From Asparagus officinalis (Eukaryota; Streptophyta; Magnoliopsida; Asparagales; Asparagaceae): a DNA stretch of 64,000 nucleotides. This document shows, piece after piece, positions 32,535 through 44,112 of the stretch. Position 1 is the first letter of the stretch; every line of letters starts with the position of its first letter. A program made the translations under genes and the position numbers. The stretch covers positions 110,703,583 to 110,767,582 of the forward strand of contig NC_033797.1 of assembly GCF_001876935.1 (NCBI RefSeq). The letters run 5' to 3'. A model generated the notes under the pieces. That model was given only the letters and a program-made list of their open reading frames with translations, had not been told where the DNA came from and did not search any database.

Positions 32535-32900
32535 GTTTACCTAGAATACTTTGTCTTTGGTGGGTGGTTCCTTTTGCTCGAAACGATCCCCGTACTGAAT
32601 ATTCAGATGATGAATCCACGGGTCTTCCCAAGTGGGTAATTGATCGTCTTGTTCCATTGTGGCAGGATCGACCGTGGCTTGACATCGAGTTTTTGAATAT
32701 TTCCCTAATACTAACATCGGAATCCCAATTGGAAGAATCGGATGAATATTCGTCCTTATTTGCTAATTGATCGAGGACTTGCCAGCAACATTCTTCATTA
32801 GATGAAGAAGCATAGCCAAGGCCCCTTTTATAGCCATAGTAATTGTCGGGTTTTCCTTTCGGTATATAGGCCGGACGAGGTGGGACTCGTGGGCCTCGAC
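32535..32900 (-). pseudogene. Element A pol linker left of Cassandra
   Basis: A minus-strand frame (32524-32913) rich in G, Y, S and R, with no recognised domain (for example SSSNEECCWQVLDQL). It belongs to the poorly conserved stretch between protease and RT. Cassandra sits at its upstream edge. Confidence 0.55.
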
Positions 32901-33666
32901 TGTAATACCCCAACCCTTGAGAGGGTGATGTGATTAGTATTGATAGATTTGATTGGAATACTCATACCATCAAGATGCATTTTCTTTTCGGGAACCCAAC
33001 TCTTAGAAACTCCAAAGTTAGGCGTGCTTGGCCTGGAGAAATTCTAGGATGGGTAACCGCCTGGGAAGTTTTCCAGGGAGCGTGTGAGTGAGGACAAAAC
33101 ATGCTGAAAAGACATATGGTGGTTTGTGAGGCCAGTCTATCAGATCTAATAGCGTACCAACTTCGGGATTCCGGGGCGGGGCGTTACAAATGGTATCAGA
33201 GCAAAGCCAACCGGAATTGTGAGAGCTAAGTGCTATACGGCGCAAAGTGCTACGTCGAGAGGGCGGGAGCCACCTCTTGAGGCCGTAGGAGCCACCTCTA
33301 GAATCTCACACGGATGGTACGGTCTTGGATGATATGATTTGGCGCAACGAGGACGTTGCGAGTTTAAGTGGGGGAGTTTGTAATACCCCAACCCTTGAGA
33401 GGGTGATGCAATTAGTATTGCTAGATTTGATTGGAATACTCATACCATTAAGATGCATCTTCTTTTTGGGAACCCAACTCTTAGAAACTCCAAAGTTAAG
33501 CGTGCTTGGCCTGGAGAAATTCTAGGATGGGTAACCCCCTGGAAAGTTTTCTAGGGAGCGCGTGAGTGAGGACAAAACGTGCTGAAAAGATATGTGATGG
33601 TTTGTGAGATCAGTCCATCAGATCTAATAGCGTACCGACTCCGGGATTCCGGGGCGGGGCGTTACA
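32901..33666 (+). mobile_element. Cassandra TRIM with 5S-rRNA-like LTRs
   Basis: A complete 766-bp element: LTRs 32901-33188 and 33379-33666 (288 bp each, TGTAATACCC...GGGCGTTACA) and TSD TCGAC (32896-32900 and 33667-33671). The PBS TGGTATCAGAGC is at 33191-33202 and the PPT AAGTGGGGGAGTT at 33366-33378. Both LTRs hold a 5S-rRNA-like stretch with GTTA(G/A)GCGTGCTTGG and CTAGGATGGGTAACC, the internal RNA polymerase III promoter region, near 33016-33070 and 33494-33550. It encodes no protein. It is inserted in the pol linker of element A. Confidence 0.96.
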
Positions 33667-34022
33667 TCGACCAAAACAGATACCCTCTTCAAGCGTGAAA
33701 TTATATCCCCATTTCTTCATTAAATCAAGCGATTGTTGACTATACTTGGAGAGATGAGGTCTGGGTTTCTCTCGTCGTTATTTTCCTTTAAAAACAGATT
33801 TGACGATGGGAACGTCTTCCCTTTGCCGAAAACTAACTCTTTTCCACCCCCTGCCTTAGCAGTAATGATGAGGGTTGTTCAAAATGAGCCTTGAACATGC
33901 TTCGATGTTAAGCAGGATGACCGAAGCGGCATGTGTATGTCAGGGTTCTCGTATAATCCCTGCATTACATCATCCAGACACGGAGAATACTCTAAGTCAT
34001 CGTTTATTACTTCTTTGGCAAG
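33667..34022 (-). other. Element A pol linker right of Cassandra
   Basis: Continues the minus-strand connecting region between protease and RT. No long frame and no domain motif is seen. From 33870 to 33960 a plus-strand frame has a 5S-like look (GAGCCTTGAACATGCTTCGA), but it lacks the rest of a 5S gene and is probably chance. Confidence 0.45.
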
Positions 34023-34859
34023 TTACCAATTACAGCTATTATCTGACGATTCACCACCGTCGGGACTGATTACAAAGGGTACAATGTCATTTAGTACAAA
34101 ACCGCCATTGTAATCAAACCTAGCTTCGGTATCGGCTTTCTCTCCACTATCTGTGCCTTGGGCCGATGATTCCGTGTCGGATTCAGTACCATAAAAAAGG
34201 GAGTCAGTAAAGTAATTTTCTAACCCCTTAAACGGTTGCTTATCTGTGATCACCGTCTTAATCTCGTTACTAGCGTCTACATATTTTAGACACTGATGGA
34301 GAGTTGAGGGGACTATAAGATTACCACGGATCCGGGGTCGACCTAATAGTAAATTATAAGAGGTTTCAGCATCGATCACGTAGCACGTGACTTCGGATTT
34401 TAAATCTCCAAGTTGGCATGTTATCCGGATTTTACCTAATGGTCTGGACCCACTGGTATTGAATCTGTAGATGACGGTGCCTGTCGAGGATAATCTGCTT
34501 GCAGGAATCCTAAGATTATACAGCAGTCGGAGCTGCATGATGCTAACAGCGAAACTCGGATCGACTTGGATCTGGTTGATAACGCTGGAGCCTATGTATC
34601 CGGTGAAGTATAAAGGCCTATCATGTTTTGAGTTTCTGACTTGCATGTCATCTTTGGTGAATGTTATGCAAGGGAACTGCTTGGCCGTCAAATCGCAGTG
34701 TTGAATTGGTGATTCCGAATCTTTGAGAACTGGTTTGATGTGAGTGAGGAATACGTCGGCATTAGCCAGGGCTTCTTGCGAGGCTTCCCACGTATCTTTA
34801 GAGAGGCGCAACAATTCGTACAGGGTTATTCTTGCTGGGATGTTGTCTAGCTGAGTCAT
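34023..34859 (-). pseudogene. Element A aspartic protease region
   Basis: A 278-codon open frame on the minus strand. The active site region reads QVDPSFAVSIM, where homologues have DPGS, so the key Gly is lost. A second conserved block SYNLLLGRPRIRGN follows, and then PFKGLENYFTDSLFY. It aligns with element E 795-1684. The frame is long but the changed active site makes activity doubtful. Confidence 0.82.
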
Positions 34860-37372
34860 AACGTCAAAGCGGTATGGTATGCTTGAACTCCCCGGTTTAT
34901 CTCTCCCAATCGGGCAATTGAATCGAGACTGCTTCAGGTTCTGAGCCTCCTGTTGTTAGGGTTCTTTCCCTTTCTGCTTATTAGCTGATTGTTGCTGGGA
35001 TTTCCCTGTAGTTGCAGGGGAAGTTGTAGCCACCTCTAGCTCAGCCAATGTTTTAGCATTTGGGTCAGAGGCTTCAGGATATTTGTAGTGGTATTCGTTC
35101 CTACCCCTAGTAGCAAAAACTTCTTGTTCGTCATCAGAAAGTGATAGAGTAGGAATACCTTCATCGTCTTTTTCAGGAATTGTTGTAGCAGGACAATAGG
35201 ATTTTCCCCTACTTTTGGACTTCTTCTTAGATGAGGAACTTGCCCATTGCTCATCATTGAGCAAATCTGGATGGACCCAAAGAATTTTGCTATCAGGAGT
35301 CGTGTGCTGCACAAGTCCTTTCTGGCATTGTCCATGAGCATCATCGTTAATAGTTTTCACCTTTACTTTTGACATAGGCTTTGGTTGGAACCATGACAAA
35401 GGAACCGAGCCAAAGCTGATAGAGACTGCATTTGCGCCACTTTCTTTTCCTTGGGCTGCTTTGGAATGATAATACCCACATCGATTAGGGCTTGAATTTT
35501 ATCTTTGAGAGCATAGCACATCTTTGTGGGGTGGTGAACTGTCCTGTGGAACGCACAATATCGTGAATTCGTAGTCTTGTTAGCCCCCTCATGATCGGTG
35601 ATTAGGGGTAGCTTAATTTTATCATTCTCCAACAAGTATTTGAAGATACCAGGAACCTCATCTTCCTTGAAATAATACTCTTTTGGGAACTTTGGCTCAG
35701 TAGTCTTTTGTTGTCTTGGAGGCCGTTGTTGCCATTGAGGTGTTTGCTGCTTTGGCGTTTGTTGTTGCGGCTGTTGTTGGGGTTGCAATTGGAATGTCTG
35801 ATTTGCATCCACTGTATTTGATTGCGCCTTACCTTTACCACAAGGGGTGAAGTTTTGTTTTGGGGCATTATTGGCCGGCTGACCCCTTTCTGTTTTCTTC
35901 CTCTTAAGGAAGCGTTCAGCTTGCTCCCCTCGTACCTTCAACTCTTTCCATGTTTTGGATGGTGTTATACACATAACTTCTAATACATCCAAGGAAAGGT
36001 TGTTGTGGCACGTTTGGAGAATAAATTCTTCTGTAACCGGATCTCGACAGTTCATCGCCTTATTCCGAAAACACTTAACGAAGTTCTCAACTAGTTCTCC
36101 GTCTTTCTGTTTCTCATTAAAGAGTGTTCCAATCGACACTTCAGTGTCATCATCGAAGAAGTTGGTGAGAAACATAGTCTCCATATCATCCCAGCTATTG
36201 ATACTTCCTGGCTTGAGTCGGTGGTACCAATCAAAGGCGGCTGCGTGAAGTGTTCCCACAAATGATCGTACCATCAGAGGTTCATTGCATGAACTGACCC
36301 ATATGTGAGACTTGAAATAAATTAAGTGTTAGGTGGGTGAACCTCTTCCGTCGAATGGCATGAAGTTAATCAGGTTAAACTTTGTCGGGTATGGAATTAA
36401 TTCCCATTCCCTCGGATAAGGACGTGGAATACCGGTCTTCTTTACCTCTTGAGCAGACATTAAAGCATTAATCTTGCTTTCGAGGTCTTTCATCTTGAGT
36501 CCTTCACTCGCATCTTTCTTTGAATGATCCTGGGGAGAAATGACATAGTCCTCTTTTGCATTGTTATTACCTGAGGGACCACCCCCAGTATTGTTGTCAA
36601 CAAGAGGGGCCTCGATATGGATATTCTCGTCTACTTCTCGATCACTATCAACTTGGTTAGGATTATTGCGTCGGCTGGACTCTCCTTGCTGATTCATCAG
36701 CGCCGCAATTTGTTGGCTGTGCATATCTCTCATCTCCTGCATAGCCATCCCATTTCAAATTTGAAGTTCTCTTTTTGCTTGGCTAGAGCGTCCTCTAGAA
36801 TTTTAGTCATTTGTTCTGTGCTGATCATAAATGACTCATAGGATTGTCCCGCACTAGATGCCGTATCATCGGAAGCCAACGCAGAGCAAGCATCTGAAGT
36901 CTCATCTTCTAAAGACTATGACCTCCTGGGTCTAGGTCTGACAGTTCCAGAGCAGCCAAGTCATGCGCTGTGATACTTCTGCAAACGGTTTAGGACTGAA
37001 GCGTTGTTGCCTTCTCTTTACCAGTCATGTTGGCGGATACTTCTGGAAGTTCATCGTCTTGAACAACCGGTCTTCTTTTATGGAAACGTCTTGACTTGGG
37101 TCTTAACGTTTGGGTAGAAAGTCTTTCAACTACAGAGACCCTTTGTGGAGTGGTTTCGGGGCAGTTACATTCTGATAATACTGCCTTGATGAGCTTGGTA
37201 CATGGACAGTGGGAATCCGTTTCCTATGTATTTCTCTTTCGAGATTTGTGTGTACCCCCATCCTGATAGTACAACTTATCGATGTGATCATCGAAGCAAC
37301 CTATTATGTGTGGGTATGATTTTCCCAGTTTAACGTGGTCATCTTCTGACGAATACGCTTCTTTTTGAGGAT
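34860..37372 (-). pseudogene. gag: Element A gag, C-terminal part (left of B)
   Basis: On the minus strand, 37372 down to about 37000 reads SSEDDH...IDKLYYQDGG and CPCTKLIKAVLSECNCPE, matching B gag. 36329-36748 has a predicted coiled coil with MRDMHSQQIAALMNQQGESS. 35363-36274 is the capsid domain: VRSFVGTLHAAAFDWYHRLK, FFDDDTEVSIGTL, NKAMNCRDPVTEEFILQTCH and a Q-rich stretch, then YCAFHRTVHHPTKMC. 34956-35399 follows after a shift. Gag would form the particle; stops near 36960 and 37220, shifts and the B insertion disable this copy. Confidence 0.88.
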
Positions 37373-37377
37373 ATAAC

Positions 37378-38727
37378 TGTTCGCGGGAAAAATCGTAGCT
37401 TTCTTCATTGTTGATATCATTGCTATCTCAGTTAACAACTTTATGCGTTACAAAGATCCGGTCTTTTTATAAGATCCGGTTACAATGAAAAATCAAAGAA
37501 AACAAAGTAAAGATTACAATTTTCCTTATTTGTCGAACTAATCGCGAGCTCCTGTTTTGCGGTCGCTCGCTTTGGTGGGTTCTTTGCCTGCGCCGGGGTT
37601 ATTTGCCGTGGACCACCGCGTGATCTCGATCCGGTCGGATCTACACGATATGACGGGTAATATTCCACCAAGGGAATAATAGCCGGGAGGGATTGTTTCA
37701 CCAAGGAAACAACCGCTCGAATCTCGGGATCTAAGAACCAAGCTTAGATCCGGAGTGTGATCGTGTAGATCTCAAATCCAATCCTCTCGAACTCCTGCCT
37801 TATTTGGCGTTGGTGATCGCCGAGCACCGGATCTGAAAGTCCAAGTCTCCAAGCCTTCAAAGTTGTGATCTTTTTTAGATCTGAGTCTTCAATCCAGCAG
37901 GGCTTCGCCTCTCTCCAAAATTTCCAACCTCTGAAACAAATGAGCACAAGGCCTATTTATAGGCACTCAGAACTGTGCATTTGCACAGTTCTGAGCCTAG
38001 CCACCCATGGGTGGCTCGGCCTTGGCCGAGCCACCTCAGGGTGGCTCGGCCTTGGCCGAGCCACCCTGGGGTGGCTCGGCTTTGGCCGAGCCACCTCAGG
38101 GTGGCTCGGCCTTGGCCGAGCCACCCTGGGGTGGCTCGGCTTTGGCCGAGCCACCTCAGGGTGGCTCGGCCTTGGCCGAGCCACCCTGGGGTGGCTCGGC
38201 TTTGGCCGAGCCACCTCAGGGTGGCTCGGCCTTGGCCGAGCCACCCTGGGGTGGCTCGGCTTTGGCCGAGCCACCCTGGGGTGGTTCGGTTTCGGCCGAG
38301 TCCCCGGGTGTTTGTCCGTTTCGTCCTTTGTTTCCGGTTCTGGTTCTCTTGTGTGGTTGATTGACTTGGCAACGACTCTTTGACTTGATTCCAGATTTGG
38401 CAGTGAGTCGGGTTCCTGATATGGCAGTAAATCAACTTCTGAATTTGAGTCCGGAATTGATGTTGATTTGATCGTGATTCATCCGAGTTCGCTCTTGTTT
38501 AGATGACTCGGTGATTCACCTAAACATTGGTTTGATTCCGCGTGCGAGTGGATGCATTCCAATGCTTGGGTGCGATTTGTCGCCTCGTTAACCTGCTCCG
38601 TTGCGTATAGCTTGGCTTCAGCGTTGGCGAGCTAACGGTCTTGTTTGGATACGTCGCCCGGTGGTCCGTTTGTTAAATCGGCGTCGAGCTGTGCTAAGGG
38701 ACCTATAGGCAATTTTATACGCCTACA
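37378..38727 (-). repeat. Element B 3' LTR (left copy)
   Basis: 1350 bp, TGTTCGCGGG...ACGCCTACA. A minus-strand TATA box (TATAAATA) at 37954-37961 is followed upstream by a 14-bp-arm hairpin (37966-37995) and then nine 30-bp GGCTCGGCC palindromes to about 38280. Confidence 0.95.
37966..38310. repeat. Hairpin and GGCTCGGCC...GGCCGAGCC array in B's left LTR
   Basis: First comes a perfect inverted repeat, CTCAGAACTGTGCA (37966-37979) and its complement (37982-37995) with a 2-base centre. Then about nine 30-bp units follow, each holding GGCTCGGCC, a 2-4-base centre and GGCCGAGCC, alternating in linker so that a 60-bp period also appears. A diverged unit with GGTTCGG ends the array. The 5' LTR has only two full units (44685-44745). 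Copy number has changed after or during insertion. Confidence 0.95.
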
Positions 38728-38744
38728 GATACCCCCTCCAAAGT
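38728..38744 (-). other. Element B polypurine tract
   Basis: On the minus strand ACTTTGGAGGGGGTATC abuts the 3' LTR start. It is the same as in element A. Confidence 0.92.
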
Positions 38745-41238
38745 ATTTCAGTCTCATTCTTTTATAGAAGAGTCTGGAATACTTTGGATGTGATTGCCCC
38801 AACCTTCAGTCGGTGTAACGGGACTCTGGAATGACTTCTGTTCTGGATTCCTTCAATTCCTTCAGGCTATTCAGTGCTTTGTAGAATGCCTGTAGGGGTT
38901 CCGGTGCTGCATTTATTGTCTGACCGTTGTTGGAATTTGAACTTGAAGTCGATTCTTGATTTCTTGACTTTTTGGCTCGAGTTTGCTGCTTCAACACAGA
39001 ACTTATCATCGATTGACTGCGTTGAATCTTCATCTATAACGCGTTGTCTGGCGTTTGAGCTTCATTGCGACGCGTTGTCCGGCGTCCAGGCTTCATTATG
39101 ATGCACTGTTCGGCATTTGACACAGTTTATACTCGTACGTCTGCTGGAGTACACACGGTTTAAGCTCTTAAGGAATTGGAGCATGGATCTTATCCCAAGG
39201 TCGTTGGATGCTCGAGTCACGAGACCAACTCATAAAGTTGATGCGTCAATGACTCGCATATTTATAGGATTTTTGGCAAATCCTCAGCCATCAACGGGTT
39301 TGATGCGCCTTTACCGACTACCGTTTGAGTCGGGCTAGCATGCGGATTGTTTTAAGTCCGTTCCGCATGTGACGTTATGCTAAAAGAGTTAACTCTTTTA
39401 GTGCTACGATATTGAATACGTAGACTTCGTCTTTCTCCTGTGAAAAGACTAAACAGCAACGTGTATCAGACGTTGACTTAGGATTTTTGGCAAATCCTCA
39501 GCCCTCAACGGATTTGTCATGCTTTTACCGATTACCGTTTGAATCGGGCTTACATGCGGATTGTCTTAAGTCCGTTCCGCATGTGACGTTGTGCTAAAGG
39601 AATGAACTCCCTTAGACTTGATGCTACGACTTCGAATACGTAGACTTCGTCTTTCTCACGGGAATAGACTACCCGGCGACGCGTGTTAGGCGCTGACTTT
39701 AGGATTTTTGGCTAACCCCAAGCCTTTAACGGATTTGATTAACCTTTACCGACTACCGTTTGAGTCGGGCTAGCATGCGAATTGTCTAAATCCGTTCCGC
39801 ATGTAACGTTGTGCTTAGAGACTGAATCCTCTAAGACTTGTTGCTATGACTTTGAATACATAGACTTCGCCGTTGTCATGGGAATAGGCTACCCAGCAAC
39901 GTGTATTAAACGTTGACTTATCCCTCCTTAGGCTTCGGGATAAAATACCCCAGAATCGAACTCTGGTGTCTTTTTCTACGGGGAAAGACTAAACCGGCGA
40001 CGCGTGTTAGGCGTCGGCATATCCTTTCTTAGGATTCAGGATGAAATTCCCCATGCGTGTAAGGCATGGATTTTGGTGTTATTAATAACAACCTGTCACA
40101 ATGTTGAATATGTGAACGGGTGTTCTTTTTAAACGGTTAAGAACTGACCGGCAGCGCGTGTCAGGCGCAGACTTATCCTTGCTTAGGTTTCAGGATAGAA
40201 TACCCCAGAATCGAACTCTGGTGTCTTTTTGTGCAGAAAAAAGACTAAACCGGCAGCGCGTGTTAGGCGCAGACTTATCCCTGCTTAGGATTCGGGATAA
40301 ACTTCCTAGGATGAATCCTGAATTCTTCGAAAAGGATTGGTATGGGGAAGGAAGAATTTTATATTCTATTCCCCGAACAAAGAAGGAAAGGAGACTCGAG
40401 GTGGGATCTCCACCCCCAGAATCCGGAAAGGTGAAACTAAGAGTGGGATCTCCACTCCGAGAATCAAAAAGATTCGGATAACCCTAACTGTCGGAAGGTT
40501 TGATTATCGAACTAAAGATGAATTTCTCGTTTATCGAGAATGAATCGTGGTTTTGGTCCTAACTGTAGGAAGGTTTGACCAAGTGGGAGGTTTGAGGTGA
40601 CCCTAACTGTAGGAAGGTTTGATCACTCGATTTGAAAGTGGACCTCTCGTTCATTGGAGGAATCGAGAGGGGTTTTTGGTTTTGGTCCTAACTGTAGAAA
40701 GGTTTGACCGAATGGAAGGTTTAAGACGATCCTAACTGTAGGAAGGTTTGATCGCTTGATTTGTGGACCTCTCGTTCATTGGGAGAATCGAGAGGGGATT
40801 TTGACTGTGGTCCTAACTGTAAGAAGGTTTGACCAATCAGGAACTTTACGTCCAGACTCTAACAGAGAGAGTGTTGAGTGCACAGACACAGTGAGAACTT
40901 GAATGGGAGTCCTTATTCATTACATTGCTGTGGTTTTGGGAACTTCCCGTTACATAAATCGTCCACCCCCAGTTTCCTCTGCGGAACTGGTTCGGACATT
41001 ATTATCAGTTAACTAACCGGGTTATCCTTAAGAATATTAGCTTAATATTCTCCAGGAACTTCCCGTCAAAAGTGGGGAAACAGTTTAGACTCATATACCT
41101 ATTGGAGTATCAGGGAGTAGTTTAACCTCTTATACCGGTCGGAGGATTGAGAAACAGTTTATACTCGTATACTCTTTGGAGTGTCAGGAAGCAGTTTATA
41201 CTCTTATACCGGTCGGAGTTTTGCCGTTTTTATTTGGC
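38745..41238. repeat. Element B 3' untranslated region with tandem repeats
   Basis: No gene is present. 38745-39200 resembles A 16462-16870. 39250-40310 holds repeats with CTTTACCGACTACCGTTTGA and the GCGTGTTAGGCG core (near 39680, 39995, 40155, 40258), matching A 23640-24570. 40470-40840 holds six or more CCTAACTGTAGGAAGG motifs followed by TTTGA. 41020-41225 has motifs like TTTAGACTCATATAC and GGTCGGAG. A's antisense gene would fall between the first two parts and is cleanly absent. Confidence 0.8.
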
Positions 41239-44112
41239 TTACCTTAGCGTTATAACGCCGGCTTCGACCAAGGTCTGAATGCTATTCCTGAGAGCAAAGC
41301 AATCCTTGGTGGGATGAACAACCCTTCTGTGGTATGCACAGTACTTTGGGTCCGTAGTGTTATCAGCTTCCTCCTGATTCGTGATAGGTGGTAGCTTGAT
41401 CTTGTTGCCTTCGAGGAGCGATTCGAAGATGGTTGGAACGTCTTCGTCCTTGAAGGAATACTCTCTCTGGAGTCTCGGACCCGAAGTCTTCTGCTGCCTT
41501 CGGGATTGCTGTTGTGACGCTTGATTAGCACCACCAGCAGCTGCAGGTGCTTTGCCCTTACCACGGGAAGCGAAGTTTGAGTCCAGCAGATTAACCGTCG
41601 GTTGGTTCCTTTCGGCCTTCTTCCTTTTAAGGAAGCGTTCGGCTTGTTCACCGCGCACCTTCAGATCCTTCCAAGTGTCAGACGGTGCTGTCCCCATTGC
41701 CTCCAATACGTCCAATGCGAGGTTGTTGTGGCAAGTCTGGAGAATGAATTCCTCGGTGATCGGGTCCCGGCAATTCATCGCCTTGTTCCGGAACCTTTTG
41801 ACGAAGGTGTCGACTAACTCCCCGTCTTTTTGTTTCTCGTCGAGCAACGATCCGATAGAGATCTCGGTGTCGTCGTCGAAGAAATTTGCAAGGAACTTCG
41901 TCTCCATGTCATCCCAGCTGTTCACGCTTCCTGGCTTGAGGCGACGATACCAATCGAAGGCAGCTCCGCGAAGAGTGCCGACGAATGACCGCACCATCAG
42001 AGGCTCGTTCCCAGAGATAGCACCCAGGTGCGATTTGAAATAAATCAAATGCTGGGTGGGGGAACCCCTTCCATCGAACGGCGTGAAGTTGATTAGACTA
42101 AACTTCGCCGGATAGGGGATTGATTCCCATTCCCTCGGGTATGGACAAGGAATGCCCGTTTTCTTTACCTCTTGAGCAGACAGCAACGTATTGATTTTAC
42201 TCTCGAGGCTTTTGATCTTCAAGTCTTCACTTGTATCCCCGTTGGCATCCTCACTACCACCCCCTGCATTGATGGGAGGGTTATTGGCATTGTGAGCTTC
42301 ATCCCCATCCGCGTGCTCCTTTTCCTGAGCAACCTGGTTACGGTGGCTTGGTTCACCTTGTTGGTTCCTGAATGCTTGGATTTGCTGTTCATGCATCTCT
42401 CTCATCTGCTGCATGGCCGTCTCCATCTCGAATTTAAAACTTTCTTTCTGCTTAGCCAAAGCGTCTTCAAGCATTTTGGCCATTTCTTCCGCGCCTATCA
42501 TGAATGACTCGCGGGGTTGTCCTTCGCTGGACACTGTATTGTCCGATGCGACAGCAGAGCAGGAATCCGATTCTTCATCTTCCGAAGGCAATCTTATCCG
42601 AACCCTACCATAAGTTCCTCGTGCGATGGCTCCGGACTGCAGACGGGTTACACGCCGGGACGCTTCCAGAAACGATTTGAGATCAATCTGTGTCGATGTC
42701 TCTTTGCTGGTCATGTTGGCGGTGACCTTCGGAAATTCTCCATCCTTAACCACTGTTCTTCTTTGCCGGAAGCGCCTATGCCTTGGTTTTGGCGTTTCGG
42801 TGCCGAGCCTTTCGAACACTGAAATTCTCTCGGGGACTCCCTTGATGCAGTTGCATTGAGACAGTACTACCCGAATGAGCTTGGCACATGGGCACTGAGT
42901 TTCGAGCCCTTGAGGGCTTCTTTTTCTTGTTTTGTTCGTACCCCCAGCACGATAGTACAACTCGTCCATTTGATCGGAGTAACCTATCGCGTGTTGGCAT
43001 GATTTCCCAGGTATAACGTTATCATCCTCGGATGACAACGTTTCCTTCTGAGAGCAAACTGCCTTATTTGGACTTCCGAGAGTCACTCGCCTCGAAACAC
43101 GCCTTTGTAGACATGAATTCTCAGCGGGCTCCCGAACTTCGATGCGCAAGGTAGTGCGCTTGGGTGCCGTAAACTCTTTGTCATGTTGAGGGTTGTGTCG
43201 ACCCCCAGCATGTTGATTAGTTCGGAGCCTCTTCATCGGGCCCGAGCGTTCATGGACTTCGTTGCGCTCGTCGGGAATTGGACCGAGGCGCTCCAAGATT
43301 GACCTCCTTCCTCGGGATGGTTCGGGAGGTTGAACTCGTTTTGAAGGCTGTAAAGGTCGATCCTCGGCCTGACTCACCACTTTGGACTTTGGCCTCCATA
43401 TTTTGTGAGTTAGTGGTGATTTCTTGGCTACTCCATTCTGCCACCTTCTACGGGCTTCTTGAACTTGAGCTCGTGCTTGTGCTGAGAGTGCGCGGCGCTT
43501 CTGAATGCGATCCTCCAGCGTTGAACGGTTCCGTTTGACACGGATCCATTCGTTCGTTGGTGGCTTGGAGGAGTTGCCATTCATTGGTTGTTGAGGTCGT
43601 TCGCCTCTTCTGTTCTTCAGATCCGTGTTGTAACGGATCCCGTCCACAGATTCCATTGCCTTTGCGATTTGTTTCGCAAGGCGCTGACGTTGCCTTTGGC
43701 GGGCTCTCTTTGAGAGAGTCACTACGCCCTCGGCAACGGAAGATTCGGCCAGAGCAGATCTGACCTGGTTGGAAGGAGAGATCTCACCCGATGCAGCTTC
43801 GGCATCAAACGGGGCGAGATCTTCGTTGGCAGCTTCAACTTCTTCGTACCAACGAAGTTTTCTCTTGGAAGAGAGCTTTGGAGACTTGGACTTGCGAGGG
43901 GAGGTGGATTCGGACGAGGATGACAGATACTCCTCGAACTTTTGTTGGTCGAATTCGTACTCGACCTCCTCCTCGACCGGGATCGGGATCCGCGGCTGCG
44001 ACGCGACAGCTTCGGCAGTAAAGCTGTTGGCTCCCACTGTGGTCGCCAGATTGTTCGCGGGAAAAATCGTAGCTTTCTTCATTGTTGATATCATTGCTAT
44101 CTCAGTTAACAA
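41239..44112 (-). CDS. gag: Element B Gag, intact 957-codon frame
   Basis: One uninterrupted frame. Its first Met codons (residues 1, 7 and 11) lie inside the 5' LTR, and the frame reads through the PBS as LATTVGA. The next Met is only about residue 190, after the conserved block EYEFDQQKFEEYLSSSS, so initiation in the LTR is likely. Next come an Arg/Lys-rich middle part, a cysteine segment CPCAKLIRVVLSQCNC, a coiled coil near MREMHEQQIQAFRNQQGE, the capsid domain with VRSFVGTLRGAAFDWYRRLK and FFDDDTEISIGSL, and near residue 924 the segment YCAYHRRVVHPTKDC. No protease follows. The protein would form particles for its own RNA, relying on other elements for enzymes. Confidence 0.92.
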   Translation of the reverse strand: MLTEIAMISTMKKATIFPANNLATTVGANSFTAEAVASQPRIPIPVEEEVEYEFDQQKFEEYLSSSSESTSPRKSKSPKLSSKRKLRWYEEVEAANEDLAPFDAEAASGEISPSNQVRSALAESSVAEGVVTLSKRARQRQRQRLAKQIAKAMESVDGIRYNTDLKNRRGERPQQPMNGNSSKPPTNEWIRVKRNRSTLEDRIQKRRALSAQARAQVQEARRRWQNGVAKKSPLTHKIWRPKSKVVSQAEDRPLQPSKRVQPPEPSRGRRSILERLGPIPDERNEVHERSGPMKRLRTNQHAGGRHNPQHDKEFTAPKRTTLRIEVREPAENSCLQRRVSRRVTLGSPNKAVCSQKETLSSEDDNVIPGKSCQHAIGYSDQMDELYYRAGGTNKTRKRSPQGLETQCPCAKLIRVVLSQCNCIKGVPERISVFERLGTETPKPRHRRFRQRRTVVKDGEFPKVTANMTSKETSTQIDLKSFLEASRRVTRLQSGAIARGTYGRVRIRLPSEDEESDSCSAVASDNTVSSEGQPRESFMIGAEEMAKMLEDALAKQKESFKFEMETAMQQMREMHEQQIQAFRNQQGEPSHRNQVAQEKEHADGDEAHNANNPPINAGGGSEDANGDTSEDLKIKSLESKINTLLSAQEVKKTGIPCPYPREWESIPYPAKFSLINFTPFDGRGSPTQHLIYFKSHLGAISGNEPLMVRSFVGTLRGAAFDWYRRLKPGSVNSWDDMETKFLANFFDDDTEISIGSLLDEKQKDGELVDTFVKRFRNKAMNCRDPITEEFILQTCHNNLALDVLEAMGTAPSDTWKDLKVRGEQAERFLKRKKAERNQPTVNLLDSNFASRGKGKAPAAAGGANQASQQQSRRQQKTSGPRLQREYSFKDEDVPTIFESLLEGNKIKLPPITNQEEADNTTDPKYCAYHRRVVHPTKDCFALRNSIQTLVEAGVITLR
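44030..44048 (-). other. Element B primer-binding site
   Basis: On the minus strand TGGCGACCACAGTGGGAGC, three bases inside the 5' LTR. A has the same with one change. This type of PBS is typical of Tat elements; which tRNA it matches I cannot verify here (Arg is usual in Ogre). Confidence 0.85.

Noticed and set aside
33011..33075. Possible 5S rRNA gene
   Set aside because: Only the internal promoter part resembles 5S, and it lies within both LTRs of a Cassandra element with TSD, PBS and PPT.
33870..33960. Second 5S-like fragment within A's pol linker
   Set aside because: Only a short resemblance (GAACATGCTTCGATGTTAAGC) with no LTR, TSD or full promoter; could be a 5S scrap but support is too weak.
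37957..38383. Long open frames on both strands with repeated peptides (ARPKPSHPRV-type)
   Set aside because: The 30-bp array length is a multiple of three, so all frames stay open. The region lies in LTR U3 and is not coding.
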